Source: Flaccisagitta enflata
Taxonomy: Eukaryota > Chaetognatha > Sagittoidea > Aphragmophora
DNA length: 64,000 nucleotides
Direction of reading: 5' to 3'
NCBI GenBank assembly: GCA_965153355.1
Contig: OZ231127.1
Location: 14,260,001-14,324,000, forward strand
Shown here: positions 36,218-46,375 of the stretch, in pieces
How the letters are laid out: each line of letters starts with the position of its first letter
Position numbering within the stretch: position 1 is the stretch's first letter
Position numbers and translations under genes: made by a program
The notes under the pieces: model-generated
What the model saw: only the letters and a program-made list of their open reading frames with translations
Databases searched by the model: none
What the model was told of the DNA's origin: nothing

Positions 36218-36385
36218 CCACCCACGCACTTTGAGGAAGTTCCTCCAGAGCATGTTGACGGGCTTGTCGACGCATCCATCTCCTTTGGTCATGGAGGTCA
36301 GCACGTTTCCGAGATATTGGATCCGAAACGAGACTTCCTCTTCGTTTACCACGAAAGTTTTTTTGTTTTTCTTCAGAAAATTCAT
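26578..36385 (-). CDS. FAM43 (A/B-like): FAM43-family PTB/PID protein, four exons
   Basis: Exons, minus strand: 36385-36230, 31706-31551, 29931-29750, 29200-26578. All three introns are GT..AG and the phases join (0, 0, then AG+A), giving 1038 aa. Residues about 12-165 form a PTB/PID domain: FRIQYLGNVLTSMTKGDGCV (family: YLGN..T...GDGC.D), RLTFVACTPKVNPRLFVWVY crossing the exon 2/3 junction (family: VTYC..D...P.VFAWVYRHE), then ELRCHAAFCRKETEA (family: LRCHAVL). Downstream are QIPLRKRLL (about 174-182) and a RNAPSLAAIRED segment like the SRSAP..SITED motif of vertebrate FAM43A. The rest is low-complexity Ser/Thr-rich sequence with acidic runs and one helical block (SSELLSFIQRDSDLKDFVDF). Vertebrate FAM43A/B are, as I recall, intronless and shorter (about 330-420 aa). 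No catalytic role is known; PTB domains bind NPxY-like peptides, so an adaptor role is inferred. The start may not be final: an AG lies 16 nt before the ATG and the frame stays open, so an upstream exon is possible. Confidence 0.85.
29201..29749. repeat. FAM43 intron 3, wholly repetitive
   Basis: From high to low coordinates: (AC)n at about 29655-29735, further AC/AAAC repeats, a unit of about 85 bp (AAGAGAAGAATTTTGAGAAG.. to ..ACCCGCACAAAC) present twice (29310-29396 and 29469-29555), (GA)n at 29240-29311 and (GGGA)n at 29205-29240. Confidence 0.9.
29750..29931 (-). CDS. FAM43 exon c (PTB domain end)
   Basis: 182 nt, VYRHEGAKGKSELRCH to a C-terminal helix rich in K/E/R. The acceptor CCTACAG joins TGG to GTG, giving the family motif VWVYRHE. 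The donor GTGAGG is followed after about 13 nt by (TG)n. Confidence 0.85.
30811..31016. repeat. (GAT)n microsatellite
   Basis: About 200 bp of GAT/GGATGAT units within FAM43 intron 2. Confidence 0.92.
31136..31545. repeat. (AAC)n-rich block
   Basis: Perfect AAC at 31136-31212, interrupted AAC to 31440, perfect AAC at 31488-31538. The last tract ends 12 nt from the exon b donor. Confidence 0.92.
31551..31706 (-). CDS. FAM43 exon b (PTB domain middle)
   Basis: 52 codons, NDKNAPRLRLVVSPYSLKAE to RLFVW, phase 0 at both ends. The acceptor is GATTGTCAG. The donor GTAAGG is followed after 12 nt by (GTT)n. Intron 2 is 1.6 kb and holds AAC and GAT microsatellites. Confidence 0.85.
32532..32588. repeat. 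(AC)n microsatellite
   Basis: About 55 bp of AC preceded by GCGCGC. FAM43 intron 1. Confidence 0.93.
32817..32892. repeat. (AC)n microsatellite
   Basis: About 76 bp of AC. FAM43 intron 1. Confidence 0.95.
33307..34268. mobile_element. TIR element T4 (TGGCAAAA ends), in FAM43 intron 1
   Basis: Left end TAACAATGGCAAAAAAAAAA then ACGGACAG; right end CCTGTTTTTTTTTTTGCCAT then TGTTA. Same end type as T1 and T13. The 960-bp AT-rich interior has no transposase frame. Confidence 0.7.
34272..34417 (+). mobile_element. Family A element (copy 11)
   Basis: CAAGCTGGATACACGGCT, GTGGGCAGGGGCGGC, GACC core, GTAGAGTCGCATGCACGCGA then CTAAAAAC. Sits 3 bp from the right end of T4. FAM43 intron 1. Confidence 0.75.
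34780..34838 (+). mobile_element. Family A fragment (copy 12)
   Basis: Short core GACCGACCGACGGACGGA, then AGCGGGGTAAAGAGTCGCGT with the hairpin's right arm missing. Confidence 0.45.
35046..35957. other. FAM43 intron 1, part without features
   Basis: Unique sequence between family A fragment 12 and the TC tract. No exon with PTB character seen. Confidence 0.4.
35958..36212. repeat. (TC)n and (TTTC)n microsatellite at exon a donor
   Basis: TC at 35958-36014, TTTC/TTTCTCTC units to 36130, TC at 36131-36212. On the FAM43 transcript this is a GA-rich tract starting about 17 nt inside intron 1. Confidence 0.95.
36230..36385 (-). CDS. FAM43 exon a (PTB domain start)
   Basis: 52 codons from MNFLKKNKKTFVVNEEEV to LWRNFLK, phase 0. 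The donor GTGCGT is followed after about 17 nt by a (GA)n tract that fills the start of intron 1 (4.5 kb). Confidence 0.82.
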
Positions 36386-37462
36386 TTTTTCACCTCCGCT
36401 GTGATTCTCCCACAGATTTTTTTTTGTTTTACTTTGCCTTTATATTTTTCCCCTTTTTTTTTCTTTGAAAATTTTGAAAATTCCTTTTGCGGTTTTTATT
36501 GCGCGATGAATGAAATCCTTTGTTTGCACTGATGTGGATTGTTTTTTTCCTTTGTACTTTTTTTCTTTTATCTTTCTTTGTTTTATCAATTTCTGTTTTC
36601 CCGTTTCTGAATCAGATCATTTTTTCTTCAAGTTTAAATCTCTTTTTGGAACCCATTTTCGAGTCTTTTTTTAGATACATGCAAAAAAAAGAAGAAGAGT
36701 TTCAGTCAAGAACTTGTGTGCTTTTGGTAAAAAAAGAGAGCGAGTTCCTGCTTCCTTTTTTAAGCTTCTTTATTTATTTTCTCACTTTGCTTTTCTTACT
36801 TCTTTTGGTTGGCATATTTCGATTATCAATTGTTCATTGTGTTTGTCTTTGACTGCTTTTCTTTTGCTTACTTTGGTTCCTCTTTGTTTTGCATTTTTTA
36901 CTTCTTATTTTTACTTTTTTTTGCACTTAAGTTTTGCAAATTTTTGGTTTAGAAGAATTTTGAGTGGTGATTAATGTCCTTTCAGCGAGCGGCTTTATTA
37001 TTCCACGTCCTGTGATAGAATAAAAAGAATATCTAAAAAGAAATTTTATTACCCTTTGGTGTCATAAAAATCACATGCTATGGCGCCGGCTATGGCATGG
37101 ATCGAGTTAAAAGGCCTGAACCTAAAGTTCATTTTTAATCTTCATTTCTTGACCTTGATATTGATCAAAACTCGTCGAAAAAAGGGAAAAAATTGCGTTT
37201 ACGCAATTATGATTGATGAGAAGTGAATGATGTTAAGTGATATATACATCACTCGATAAGAAAAATGGATGAGAAGTGAAGTTTAAAATTCAAGAAAAAA
37301 ATCTTTTTCTTGAAAAAAGAGAAGATATAAAAAAAATCCTCCAAGATTAGCGAGCCTCGATTAAGTAGTTTTGCAGTCCCCATTCATTAGCAACTGGAAT
37401 CATTGCATAGTTTGTTATGTGAAGGTATGTTGTGTGGATGTCTTTTTTGCCTTGTTTTTAAT
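36386..37462. other. FAM43 upstream, T-rich, no gene recognised
   Basis: Strongly T-rich on the plus strand (36410-36960). May contain the promoter or an intron of FAM43; neither can be placed. Confidence 0.3.
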
Positions 37463-37948
37463 TACAGTGGAACCCCGCCTACATGGCAACGCCTTTAAAG
37501 GTGCACCGCCTTTGAAGGACAAGATATGCAAGTCTCAATTTCATTGAGGTTTTTGTAATGTTACAATACTCCTTGTTAACAGTCTTGCTTTAATACCTAT
37601 TTAACACCTTTAAAGCACCTTTATAACACCTTTATAGATCATTTTTTTTATCCATTTTAATACAACCCCTTCAATAAAGGTGAATTGTTTCCTTTAATAA
37701 CAAAATTTAATAAAAATGAGGTAAAAAATTATAAAAAAACAATCAAAAAATTGATTTGTTAAAAAAATGTAAAAAAAATAGTATCAAAAATTGCATTTTT
37801 TTAAAAAGAATCTATGTTTTTAAACAAATTATATTTTTTTACATTATAATGATGAAACAGATTATCAAGTTTCTTAATAACAGTACCCCTATTTAATGGT
37901 AAAAAAAATCTAGTCCCATCGGGACCGTTATGCCGGGGTCCCGCTGTA
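37463..37948. mobile_element. pogo-type MITE T11
   Basis: Left TACAGTGGAACCCCGCC, right GGGGTCCCGCTGTA. Known: pogo/Tigger-like transposons end in CAGT(G/A)GAACCCCG with TA target sites. The interior is AT-rich and non-coding. Confidence 0.75.
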
Positions 37949-39525
37949 ATTACAAATTCTACGTATGTGCAAATAGTGGCAAGTTGTGAAAACCGGTCAA
38001 AATTATACGCAAGGACGAATCGTGAATTCACTGTAAGTGGCAGACGGACGTTTTATGAAAACTTAAGAGATGTTTCAAATGACTCAAACATTTCTGCCTG
38101 TACGAAATCGTTTAAACAATAAACAGCCTCCCCGCAATCTGTCGAAATGGGGAAAAAGATGAGAAGTTTTTTTTTTCCTCTTTTTTTTCTTCATTGACAG
38201 TATCATATTCTAATTAGCTCATTTTTTTTTTTTAATTTGGTTTGAAGTGTTGCGCTTTACTAGATAATATTCCAGGTTTAGTGTTCTGTGTTCTGTTCAA
38301 ATTTTGCATGACAAATTAAAAACATTTGCCCGCAAATTATATACTGAAAATGAAGAAAGGAAAGACGATAATTTGAGTTAAGGCCAATCAATAGCGGGAT
38401 GTTAGGCATAAACTGGTAGACAGGCAGTGTAGACAGACAGAACCCATTCGTGGACAAATGGCTAAGACCGACCGATCCTCCGATCCTATCCACCTATCGG
38501 GCATCCACGGAAGGGCGTTTGCCCGACCCCAAATTACTACGAAGTAGCAATCTTGAGAGAGAAAATTTGAAGTGAATTTGAATAAAGCAACAATTGAAGA
38601 TTTAACTCTGCTTTGGCCAAACATTTTCGAGAACATACCCGCAAAAAAGTCACGGATATGAGAATGGGAGCTGGGAGATCGAGAGAGAGAAAAGGCGATT
38701 TTTAGAGGCTCAAACATACTAACGCCAACCGATCGCTTTCACTTCTTTAGTCGGTCTCTGATTGGCCCAAGAAATCCCATTTCGACGCGTTTACAAAACG
38801 TCATTGGATGAAAACATCAAATGAACTTTCCGTTCGATTTTGTTTTCTTACTCTCCATTGCAGTCACAAGCGAGTCTTTTTTCGATCTTCATCGTAAAGC
38901 AAAATGAGAGTGTAAATGCGAAAGAACAGGTTTTTGGGTGTCCTGAAGAATAATAACAATTCCCGGATAAAAACATTCTCGAGTCTGGCTTGTTTTGAGT
39001 ACACTCGAGAAAAGACAAGAATGACTCAGATGGACAATTTCAAAGAGATACATTCAAAGAGAAGGACGACAGGGATTTCACGCACACAGAGACACTTCAT
39101 ATGGGGTCCGTAATTCGAAGAGGGAGTGACGGATATGAGTCGAGAGAGAAAGACAGCGAGAAATAAGGACGAAAGAGAGACAGGTGGGGAAAGGAATGGA
39201 AGAGAATACACTCCTTGTTTATATGCACATGAAACAATTAACAATGGTTCATTGTCTTTGTTAATGGCGCAGTACTTTAAGTTGCCTCATACCGTGAGTG
39301 TCGCTGTTACCACATAAAATTTAAAACATAGTTAGTCACGCAATCAATTAATGTAAATGTATCAGTGTTACAGCACGTGGGCAATGAATAAATACATTAC
39401 CCACGGACCAATGGACCAAAAGGAGAATCTAATGGGCCTATGAAAGTGGTACATGTCCATTCCCTCCTGTAGAATCACCTATATATTTGTAGAAAACTGA
39501 GCTACTTAGAACTTCTCCTCGAAGA

Positions 39526-39534
39526 AAGAAAGAC

Positions 39535-39605
<71 letters not shown>

Positions 39606-39732
39606 AGGAAAGCAAGAAAGAATGAGAGAAAGGAAGCAAGAAAGAAAGAAAGAAAGAATGAACGAAAGAAAGAAAGAAAGAAGGACAGAATGCAAGAAAG
39701 AAAGAAAAAAAAAAGAAAGAAATAAAGAATGA

Positions 39733-39797
<65 letters not shown>

Positions 39798-39804
39798 GGA
39801 AAGC

Positions 39805-39840
<36 letters not shown>

Positions 39841-39843
39841 AAA
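39526..39843. repeat. (AAAG)n microsatellite
   Basis: About 310 bp of GAAA units with a few interruptions. Confidence 0.95.
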
Positions 39844-39866
39844 GAACAAGGAAAAGGTAAAAGATG

Positions 39867-40100
39867 TAAACCGTGGGAGAGTTTGTTGATCTTTCCCGCG
39901 GATTTGCGAGTCGCCGTCGATTGATTTATCCCAATTATTTTCCCGTTGTGGTTATCGTCGTTAACCGTCGGCCGTCGTAACCTGTCCGCTGTCACAATCC
40001 TCTTTGACAAAGACTTTGTCATATTCGTCATTTTTGACGCACCCGCGTAGCTTAGTCGGTCTGCGGAGCTCAGAGTTGATGAGAAACAAGATGTATGCAT
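39867..40100 (-). CDS. Possible unassigned coding exon
   Basis: Minus-strand frame from MHTSCFSSTL through MTKSLSKRIVTADRLRRPTV and GKIIGINQSTATRKSAGKIN. It is non-repetitive with coding-like composition and then runs into the AAAG microsatellite. I do not recognise the family. An AG before ACCGACT (about 40055) and a GT after CTCTCCCACG (about 39870) could be splice sites. It lies upstream of FAM43 exon a on the same strand, but I see no FAM43 similarity. Could be a chance frame. Confidence 0.2.
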
Positions 40101-40264
40101 CTGTTCATCGATTTCTTATCGAATGAGTTGAACGCGAACGAAAGAAATTAGTATAAATGGCAAATTGGCTGAAAACAAGCGATGGGTACCAACCCTATAT
40201 AAACCATTGTGACAACGATTTGAGAGGGCAATTGTTTTGTCCACTTATGACGTCATTTTTCGTT

Positions 40265-40460
40265 AACAAGGGCAATAGTGGCGGGTTTTCTTTGGGCGGG
40301 GGCAGTAGTGTCACAATAAATACACATAATCGACACGAATCATGCACACACACACACAGGGCCATAATTGAAAAATGTTACCGACGGATGGACCAACCGA
40401 CGGACCGACATAGCAACAATCTCAGATTTTCCTTTTTTTTCAGTTTTCTAGTCGCTTAGG
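40265..40460 (+). mobile_element. Family A element (copy 13), degenerate
   Basis: AACAAGGGCAATAGTGGCGG, GGGCGGGGGCAGTAGTG, a GACGGACC core and a poor 3' end (TTCTAGTCGCTTAGG). Confidence 0.4.
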
Positions 40461-40599
40461 TAAGATTTTCGTCTTAAATGCGTCTTAAATACGTTTCCTA
40501 CCGTGCAAAAAACAAGACCGGACAATAAATCCCACGGGACGCGACTCACTGGACACTTGTACGATGAATCCCACGAGAACTGGACACTGGTCAAACTTC

Positions 40600-40819
40600 T
40601 TTTTAGATGCGTCCACGCATCTCTATAAGAGGCTTTGTCCGTCCGTCCGTCCGTCGGTCGGTCGGTCCGTGGTGATCGAGTTGAGAATGATGAAAATGCA
40701 TAGAATCTTGGAAATATCTCAGATTATTGCATCATTCCACAAGGTTGATGCAATATTGCATCATTCTTAACAAGCTAAGCTGCATGTGGACGCATCGTTG
40801 TACCCCCGGGGTACTTGTT
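40600..40819 (-). mobile_element. Family A element (copy 14), GATGCGTCC class
   Basis: On the minus strand: AACAAGTACCCCGGGG, 5' word GATGCGTCC, GGAC core, CTTATAGAGATGCG then the hairpin GATGCGTGGACGCATC and TAAAAA. The 5' word is the exact reverse complement of the hairpin right arm (9/9). Confidence 0.78.
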
Positions 40820-40869
40820 GATCAAAAGCACCGCAGACTGAAGACTAATTACGAGACAATCGACAAGAG

Positions 40870-40989
<120 letters not shown>

Positions 40990-41671
40990 AGAAGGTAGGC
41001 AATTCGTTTTGACCCCAACCATTTAGCAAAATAGACAAGTCAAAGAGATAAATATCTCAATAAACAAGGAAATGGATTCAAAGATAGATACAGTTAAACG
41101 CCGCTCCAACGGACACGCTTCTGGCGGAATTCCGCCAATAACAGATGCTAATTCTTGGTCCTCTTAGTTGGTGTTCTTTTGTTTTGTATACTGGCTGTAA
41201 CAGAATTTCATCAATAACATATATAATTTGTTTTTCCCTTCGAAATCCGATGGAATGAGATTTAACTGTAGATTGTTACAAACAACAGGGAAAGATATTT
41301 CGTATCTATTTTTGTCCAATAAGGTGGGCCGTCTCTGTTGGTGGTACAGCAGCGTTTTTCGAAAAAGAATCAATTCGCGCTGGGAGGGAATTTCTTGTCT
41401 TCTTTGTTTTGACACAATCCATCGAACACATCTTTGGTTGCAATTGTCTTGTCCTTTCCTTCCACTCCCTTCCCAATCCTGTTTTGCATTTAATCGTAAC
41501 GGGTGCGCCGCGATCTTTTGTTGAGTGTGGAACCAACCGACCGAACGACGTTACGTAAATGTCCCATGATTATAAATTGTCCAAGGGTATTTCTCGAACA
41601 AAGTCTCATCTCAGCCTGAGCCTTTTGGAGCACAAAAATGTCAAAAATAGATTTCGAAAGTCAAAAAATAG

Positions 41672-41678
<7 letters not shown>

Positions 41679-41751
<73 letters not shown>
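41679..41751. repeat. (GA)n microsatellite
   Basis: About 72 bp of GA. Confidence 0.95.
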
Positions 41752-41752
<1 letters not shown>

Positions 41753-41949
41753 AATTGTCTCGATGACAGAGCAGTCTACTGTCTTGTCTTGATGTCGTCT
41801 ATGTACCAGATGTGTAGACAAACACATCTAAATGATTAAAATGTTTCAATTTTGCGTTGGAAATCTAATTTTCCATTTTAGAGGCGAGTGCGAAGATTGA
41901 AAATTAAAAATTCAAGTCGAAGAAGAAATCGAAGAAGAAGAAACAGGTC

Positions 41950-42430
41950 GCCCAAGGGCAATATGTGGTCAGCGATACCCGTTGCCCTGCATTGCATGAT
42001 TGTAAATGAGAGTGGGAGGAAGCAGGGCAGCGGCCCCAATGTCGTGTAGAACACAGGGGACTTTTGTTTGTTTGTTCATTTGTCCGTTTGTCCATCCATC
42101 ACCCCCCCCCCCCGCCTTCTCAGGCCTGAAATCTGCCTTGAATTTGAGAGGGCAGATTTGAGACCTGAGAGGGCCTGAGAAGGTAGATTTCAGATCTGAA
42201 AGAACAGATTTTAGGCCAGAAGAGGACAGATTCAAGACCTGAGAAGGCAGATTCAAGGCCTGAGAGGGCAGATTTCAGGCCTGAGAGGGTAGATTTTAGC
42301 CCTACAAGGGCAGATTTCAGGCCTTAGAGGGCTTAGGTGGGACAAACGAACGGTCGGATGGATGAACGAGCGAATGAATGTCCCCTGTGTTCTACAGGAT
42401 TTGTCCCTTTTGAGGCCGCTGCCCAAAAAA
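41950..42430 (+). mobile_element. Family B element (B5), complete
   Basis: ATGTGGTCAGCGATACCCGT, GCAGGGCAGCGGCCCCAATG, a core of GGCCTGAGAAGGCAGATTTC units (42120-42330), then GTCCCCTGTGTTCTACAGGA and GGCCGCTGCCCAAAAAAGG. TGTAGAACACAGGGG and CCCCTGTGTTCTACA are perfect inverted flanks. Confidence 0.75.
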
Positions 42431-42602
42431 GGCGAGAAAAAAAATTTCGTGAAGAATGATCGAAATGTAAAATTCAGAAATGTTTGGGGAATCGTGCCCT
42501 ATGAAAAAGAGAGAAAGAAAGAAAAAAGATCTTCCTATGAAAAGGAGAGAAAAAGAAAAAAGATCTTCCTATGAAAAGGAGAGAGAAAGAAAAAAGATTT
42601 TC

Positions 42603-43056
42603 CTTTTGGGCAGCGGCCCCGAAGAGGTCGATGACCTATGCTTTCACACTCTTCTTCTCCTCCTTTGTACCCCCCCCTCCCCTCAACCTCCAGGCCCATA
42701 ACTCAGCCTCAAGGCCCATATCCTAGCCTCGAGGCCCAAATCCCAGTCTTGAGGCCCAAATCCCGACCTCAAGGCCCAAATCCCAACCCCAAGGCCCAAT
42801 TCCTGCCTCAAGGGATTTGGGCCTCAAGACTGGAATTTGGGCCTCGAGGCTAGGATATGGGCCTCGAGGCTGAGATATGGGCGTGGAGGTTGAGGGGAGG
42901 GGGGAGGAGGAGGAGGAGAAAATTCCTCATATGTGTGAAAGCATAGGTCATCGACCCCTTTGGGGCTGCTGCCCTGCTCCCTCCCTCAACTACCGTTGTA
43001 ACTCACTTAAGCAGGGCACGGGTACCACTGACCATCTAACGCTTTTGCGACTATTG
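42603..43056 (-). mobile_element. Family B element (B6), complete, opposite orientation
   Basis: CTTTTGGGCAGCGGCCCCGA, GGTCGATGACCTATGCTTTC, a core of CCTCAAGGCCCAAATCCCA units that flips to TTTGGGCCTCGAGGCTAGGA (itself inverted), then GTGTGAAAGCATAGGTCATC, GGCTGCTGCCCTGCTCC and GGGTACCACTGACC. Confidence 0.75.
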
Positions 43057-43549
43057 TCAGTTCTTTGGTAGGGCGAAACTTTTTTTTGCAAATGGAAGAA
43101 GGAGAAAAAAAAAGCGATGAGTCTTACAACATGAAAGTAATCGAATAGTCGAACTTGTTTTACATTATCTGAAACAAGTTGTGTATATAAAAAATGGGCT
43201 GTAAACGCCTGTATTCCCATCTTTGACGTTCTTATTCTGATATGTATTTTCTTATTGACGGAATTTTTGATTTCTCTATTAGTATGCTTCCAACTGATCA
43301 ACGAAAAAAAAGATACAGTGGAGCTTAACTAGAAGTAGCTCGCATGTCCAGGGACTGAGCGAAATTATGCTTTATATTGAAGCTGCTTTGTTGCCAATGT
43401 AGAAATTACTACGTAACCAGTGAGTTGTATGCCTTTTAGGCTGGCATGCCTTATTAGCGGATGCGCTCAAGGGGGGCTCCACCGTAAGGGTAAGAATAAG
43501 AAAGAAATAGGAGGGGAAGAAGAGGAAGGATCGGAGACGATGAAGAAAA

Positions 43550-44125
43550 AGGAGAAGATAAGGAAAAAGAAGAAGAAGGGAACGAAAAAGAAGAAAAAGA
43601 AGAAAAAAAAAGAAAGAACGAGGAAGAAGCCGAAGAAGAAGAAGAAGAAGAAGAAGAAGAAGAAGAAGAAGAAGAAGACGAAGACGAAGAAGAAGAAGAA
43701 GAAGAGGAAGAAAAAGAAAAAGAAAAAGAAAAAGAAAAAGAAGAAGAAAAAGAAAAAGAAAAAGAAGAAGAAGAAGAAGAAGAAGAAGAAGAAGAAGAAG
43801 AAGAAGAAGAAGAAGAAGAAGAAGAAAAAAAAAAAGAAAAAGAAAAAGAAAAAGAAAAAGAAAAAGAAGAAGAAGAAGAAAGAAGAAGAAAAAGAAAAAG
43901 AAAAAGAAAAAAGAAAAAGAAAAAAGAAAAAGAAAAAAAGAAAAAAAGAAAAAAAGAAAAAAAGAAAAAAAGAAAAAAAGAAAAAAAGAAAAAAAGAAAA
44001 AAAGAAAAAAAGAAAAAAAGAAAAAGAGAAAAAGAGAAAAAGAGAAAAAGAGAAAAAGAAAAAGAAAAAGAAAAAGAAAAAGAAAAAGAAAAAGAAAAGG
44101 AAAAAGAAAAAGGTGAAGAAGAAGA
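43550..44125. repeat. 570-bp purine (GAA/GAAAAA)n tract
   Basis: Almost pure A/G on the plus strand, GAA and GAAAAA units. All three plus frames give K/E-rich and the minus frames F/S/L-rich pseudo-ORFs of over 200 codons. Confidence 0.95.
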
Positions 44126-44410
44126 AGAAGTTGATGAAAAAGTAGACCAAGACAAAGATCAGAAAAAAGAAGAGAAAGGAAAATTCGGGTTTTTTTTTCA
44201 GGGGTACATCGTTTTGGGTGGAAATGAAACTCGTGGCATGACAGTCTTGGCACAGATAAAGAGTGTATATCAACACAAGTGGACCTTTTTTTGTTTGAAG
44301 GGGATGTCCAGGAGTGCGGGAGGCGAAAAGAAAAGAAGTCTTGAGGGTTTTTTTTTATCTTCCTTTCGCGGGGGCGGCGTAGATCTAAACCAAAGGGCGA
44401 GATAATCCGA

Positions 44411-44531
44411 AAATGAATGAATGAATGAATGAATGAATGAATGAATGAATGAATGAATGAATGAATGAATGAATGAATGAATGAATGAATGAATGAATGA
44501 ATGAATGAATGAATGAATGAATGAATAAGGG
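44411..44531. repeat. (GAAT)n microsatellite
   Basis: About 120 bp of perfect TGAA tetranucleotides. Confidence 0.95.
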
Positions 44532-44639
44532 AATGAATGAAAAAGTTGAGGCTTCCATACTTATGATTTATAGGCGCACATTTCAGCAGAAATGAAGAAT
44601 TAAAATGATTTTCACAATTTCTCAAAGTTTGTTTCCGAC

Positions 44640-45518
44640 AGACGTGCGGATGGACGGACACGACATAAAGAGCTTGAATTCCGAACAAGTTTGGTCATGT
44701 CATGCGTCTGCACCGTCCATTGGATTAGCTCGTACTTGTGACTAGTTGACACCCTGAAAAAAGAGTGAAAGGATTCTGACATTTTAACGCACTTAAATGA
44801 CAGATTAGACGTATGCCTAACTCTTTTGGAATTGCTTAGCAAGCGACTAGAAATGAGAGAGAAAAAAATAACAATATATCTCTGAAATTGATTATGCTAG
44901 AGAATGAAATTTCTTATCTTGAATTGATAAGAAAGTTGAAATATTCAACATGACGTCAAAACTAGACATGTTTTCTCGTATATCAAGCAGAATGAGGTTT
45001 TGGAAACACACAGTAAGCGAGTTAAGGAGAGAACGAAAGGAGAGAGGCAGACAAACATCCAATTTATTTGATTGAAAGGAAAGTTTCAATCAAATATTGT
45101 ATTCTTGACCTCTGTCACTTTGACATTATAGAATAAAAGCAGCTTTCCCCGACTGGAAAAAAGTCAAAACCTTATAGTTTGTCTCCCCCTATTTTCTCAC
45201 TTTTGGAAATTTAAGCTGGTGGTCAACCCACCAAACCATAAAAGATATCCCATCTTTTCAGCTTATTGAATGGTTAGATATGAGATTGTTTAGGCTGGTC
45301 TATACTTATGAATATGTATTTTGTGAAACTGGACACCTTACTTTTATCAAGTTATCTAAAAATTGCTATAGCTAGTCTTTTGACTATGCTTGGCTAGCTC
45401 CTGATCAATTGGACTAATCAGCTTCACAATGATATACAAAAATCAAAGAAAACTACTTTTTTGATTGAATTATCCGGCTGGATGGGAGGAGAATCAACGG
45501 GTTTAGAGACAAAGGAAG
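44640..45518. other. No gene recognised
   Basis: Unique AT-rich sequence without long open frames, TIRs or repeats that I could identify. Confidence 0.4.
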
Positions 45519-45807
45519 AACAAGTGACGAGGGGTCACAATATCGTTGCGGACGAATGGGCAGGGGCGGCCAACCCCCTTCCCAATACAGACACTTTCAC
45601 AAAAAGCTTCCAAAACACTCTTTTTCCCACTTTTCGACTGGTGCTGATGGACTAACGAACGGACGGACGGACCAACGGACGGACGGACCAACGGACGGAC
45701 GGACCAACGGACGGACGGACCAACGGACGGACGGACCAACGGACGGACGGACCAACGGATGGACCGACCAACGGACGGACGGACGGAACAATGGACGCAA
45801 CTAAAAA
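45519..45807 (+). mobile_element. Family A element (copy 15), long GGAC core
   Basis: AACAAGTGACGAGGGGTCAC, 5' word GTTGCGGAC, GGGCAGGGGCGGCC, then about 130 bp of GGACGGACGGACCAAC units. 3' end GGACGCAACTAAAAA with the left hairpin arm lost. Confidence 0.78.
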
Positions 45808-46034
45808 GGAGAGAAAAAGAAAATTTGGGGAAAATATATCTTTTGGCAGTTCCAAATCATAAGACCTGATTAGTTTAACACAAATTGACACTATTTAAAC
45901 CTAGATTTTACTGATTTATCACTTTATGTGAAAGAAGATCAAAGGTAAGGGGGAAGAATAAAAAGCCACTGAATATCATACACCCCTGAAAATAACATAA
46001 CTTTTTTCCGCATGACGATGTTCACCATTACTGG

Positions 46035-46037
<3 letters not shown>

Positions 46038-46125
<88 letters not shown>
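46038..46125. repeat. (GA)n microsatellite
   Basis: About 86 bp of pure GA. Confidence 0.95.
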
Positions 46126-46127
<2 letters not shown>

Positions 46128-46375
46128 AGACGTCACACAGAATTCTAAAATTATCTTGGCAAGAGAAATCGGAGAAATTAGATTCATCACTTCAGCTATT
46201 GAGCCGGCTTTGGAGATGAATTGAAAAAGTTTCATTTACATGAGAGCAGCAGGTTTATAAGTGTGATGCTACCGTTCTATAATTTTTCTGGTGTTACTCA
46301 AAATTTGATAAAGAAGACCTGAGTTGCTTAGCATCAACAAGTGACAATCGGGCATTTCTCAAAAGAAAATCTTTA

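Noticed and set aside
38388-38717. 109-aa minus ORF as FAM43 exon 1, with nearby ATTGG (CCAAT) boxes
   Set aside because: No similarity to the FAM43 N-terminus and no convincing junction to exon a; left open as 5' UTR at most.
44196-44405. Possible plus-strand exon (GGNETRGMTVLAQIKSVYQH) after a poly-T/CAG acceptor-like site
   Set aside because: Some coding feel, but no family resemblance, no clear donor, and the upstream frame is only repeat sequence.
43372-44688. 438-aa minus-strand ORF and 241-aa plus-strand ORF
   Set aside because: Both are translations of purine/pyrimidine and GAAT microsatellites.
45597-45891. Arg/Pro/Ser ORFs over the GGAC array
   Set aside because: Period-16 microsatellite core of a family A element.
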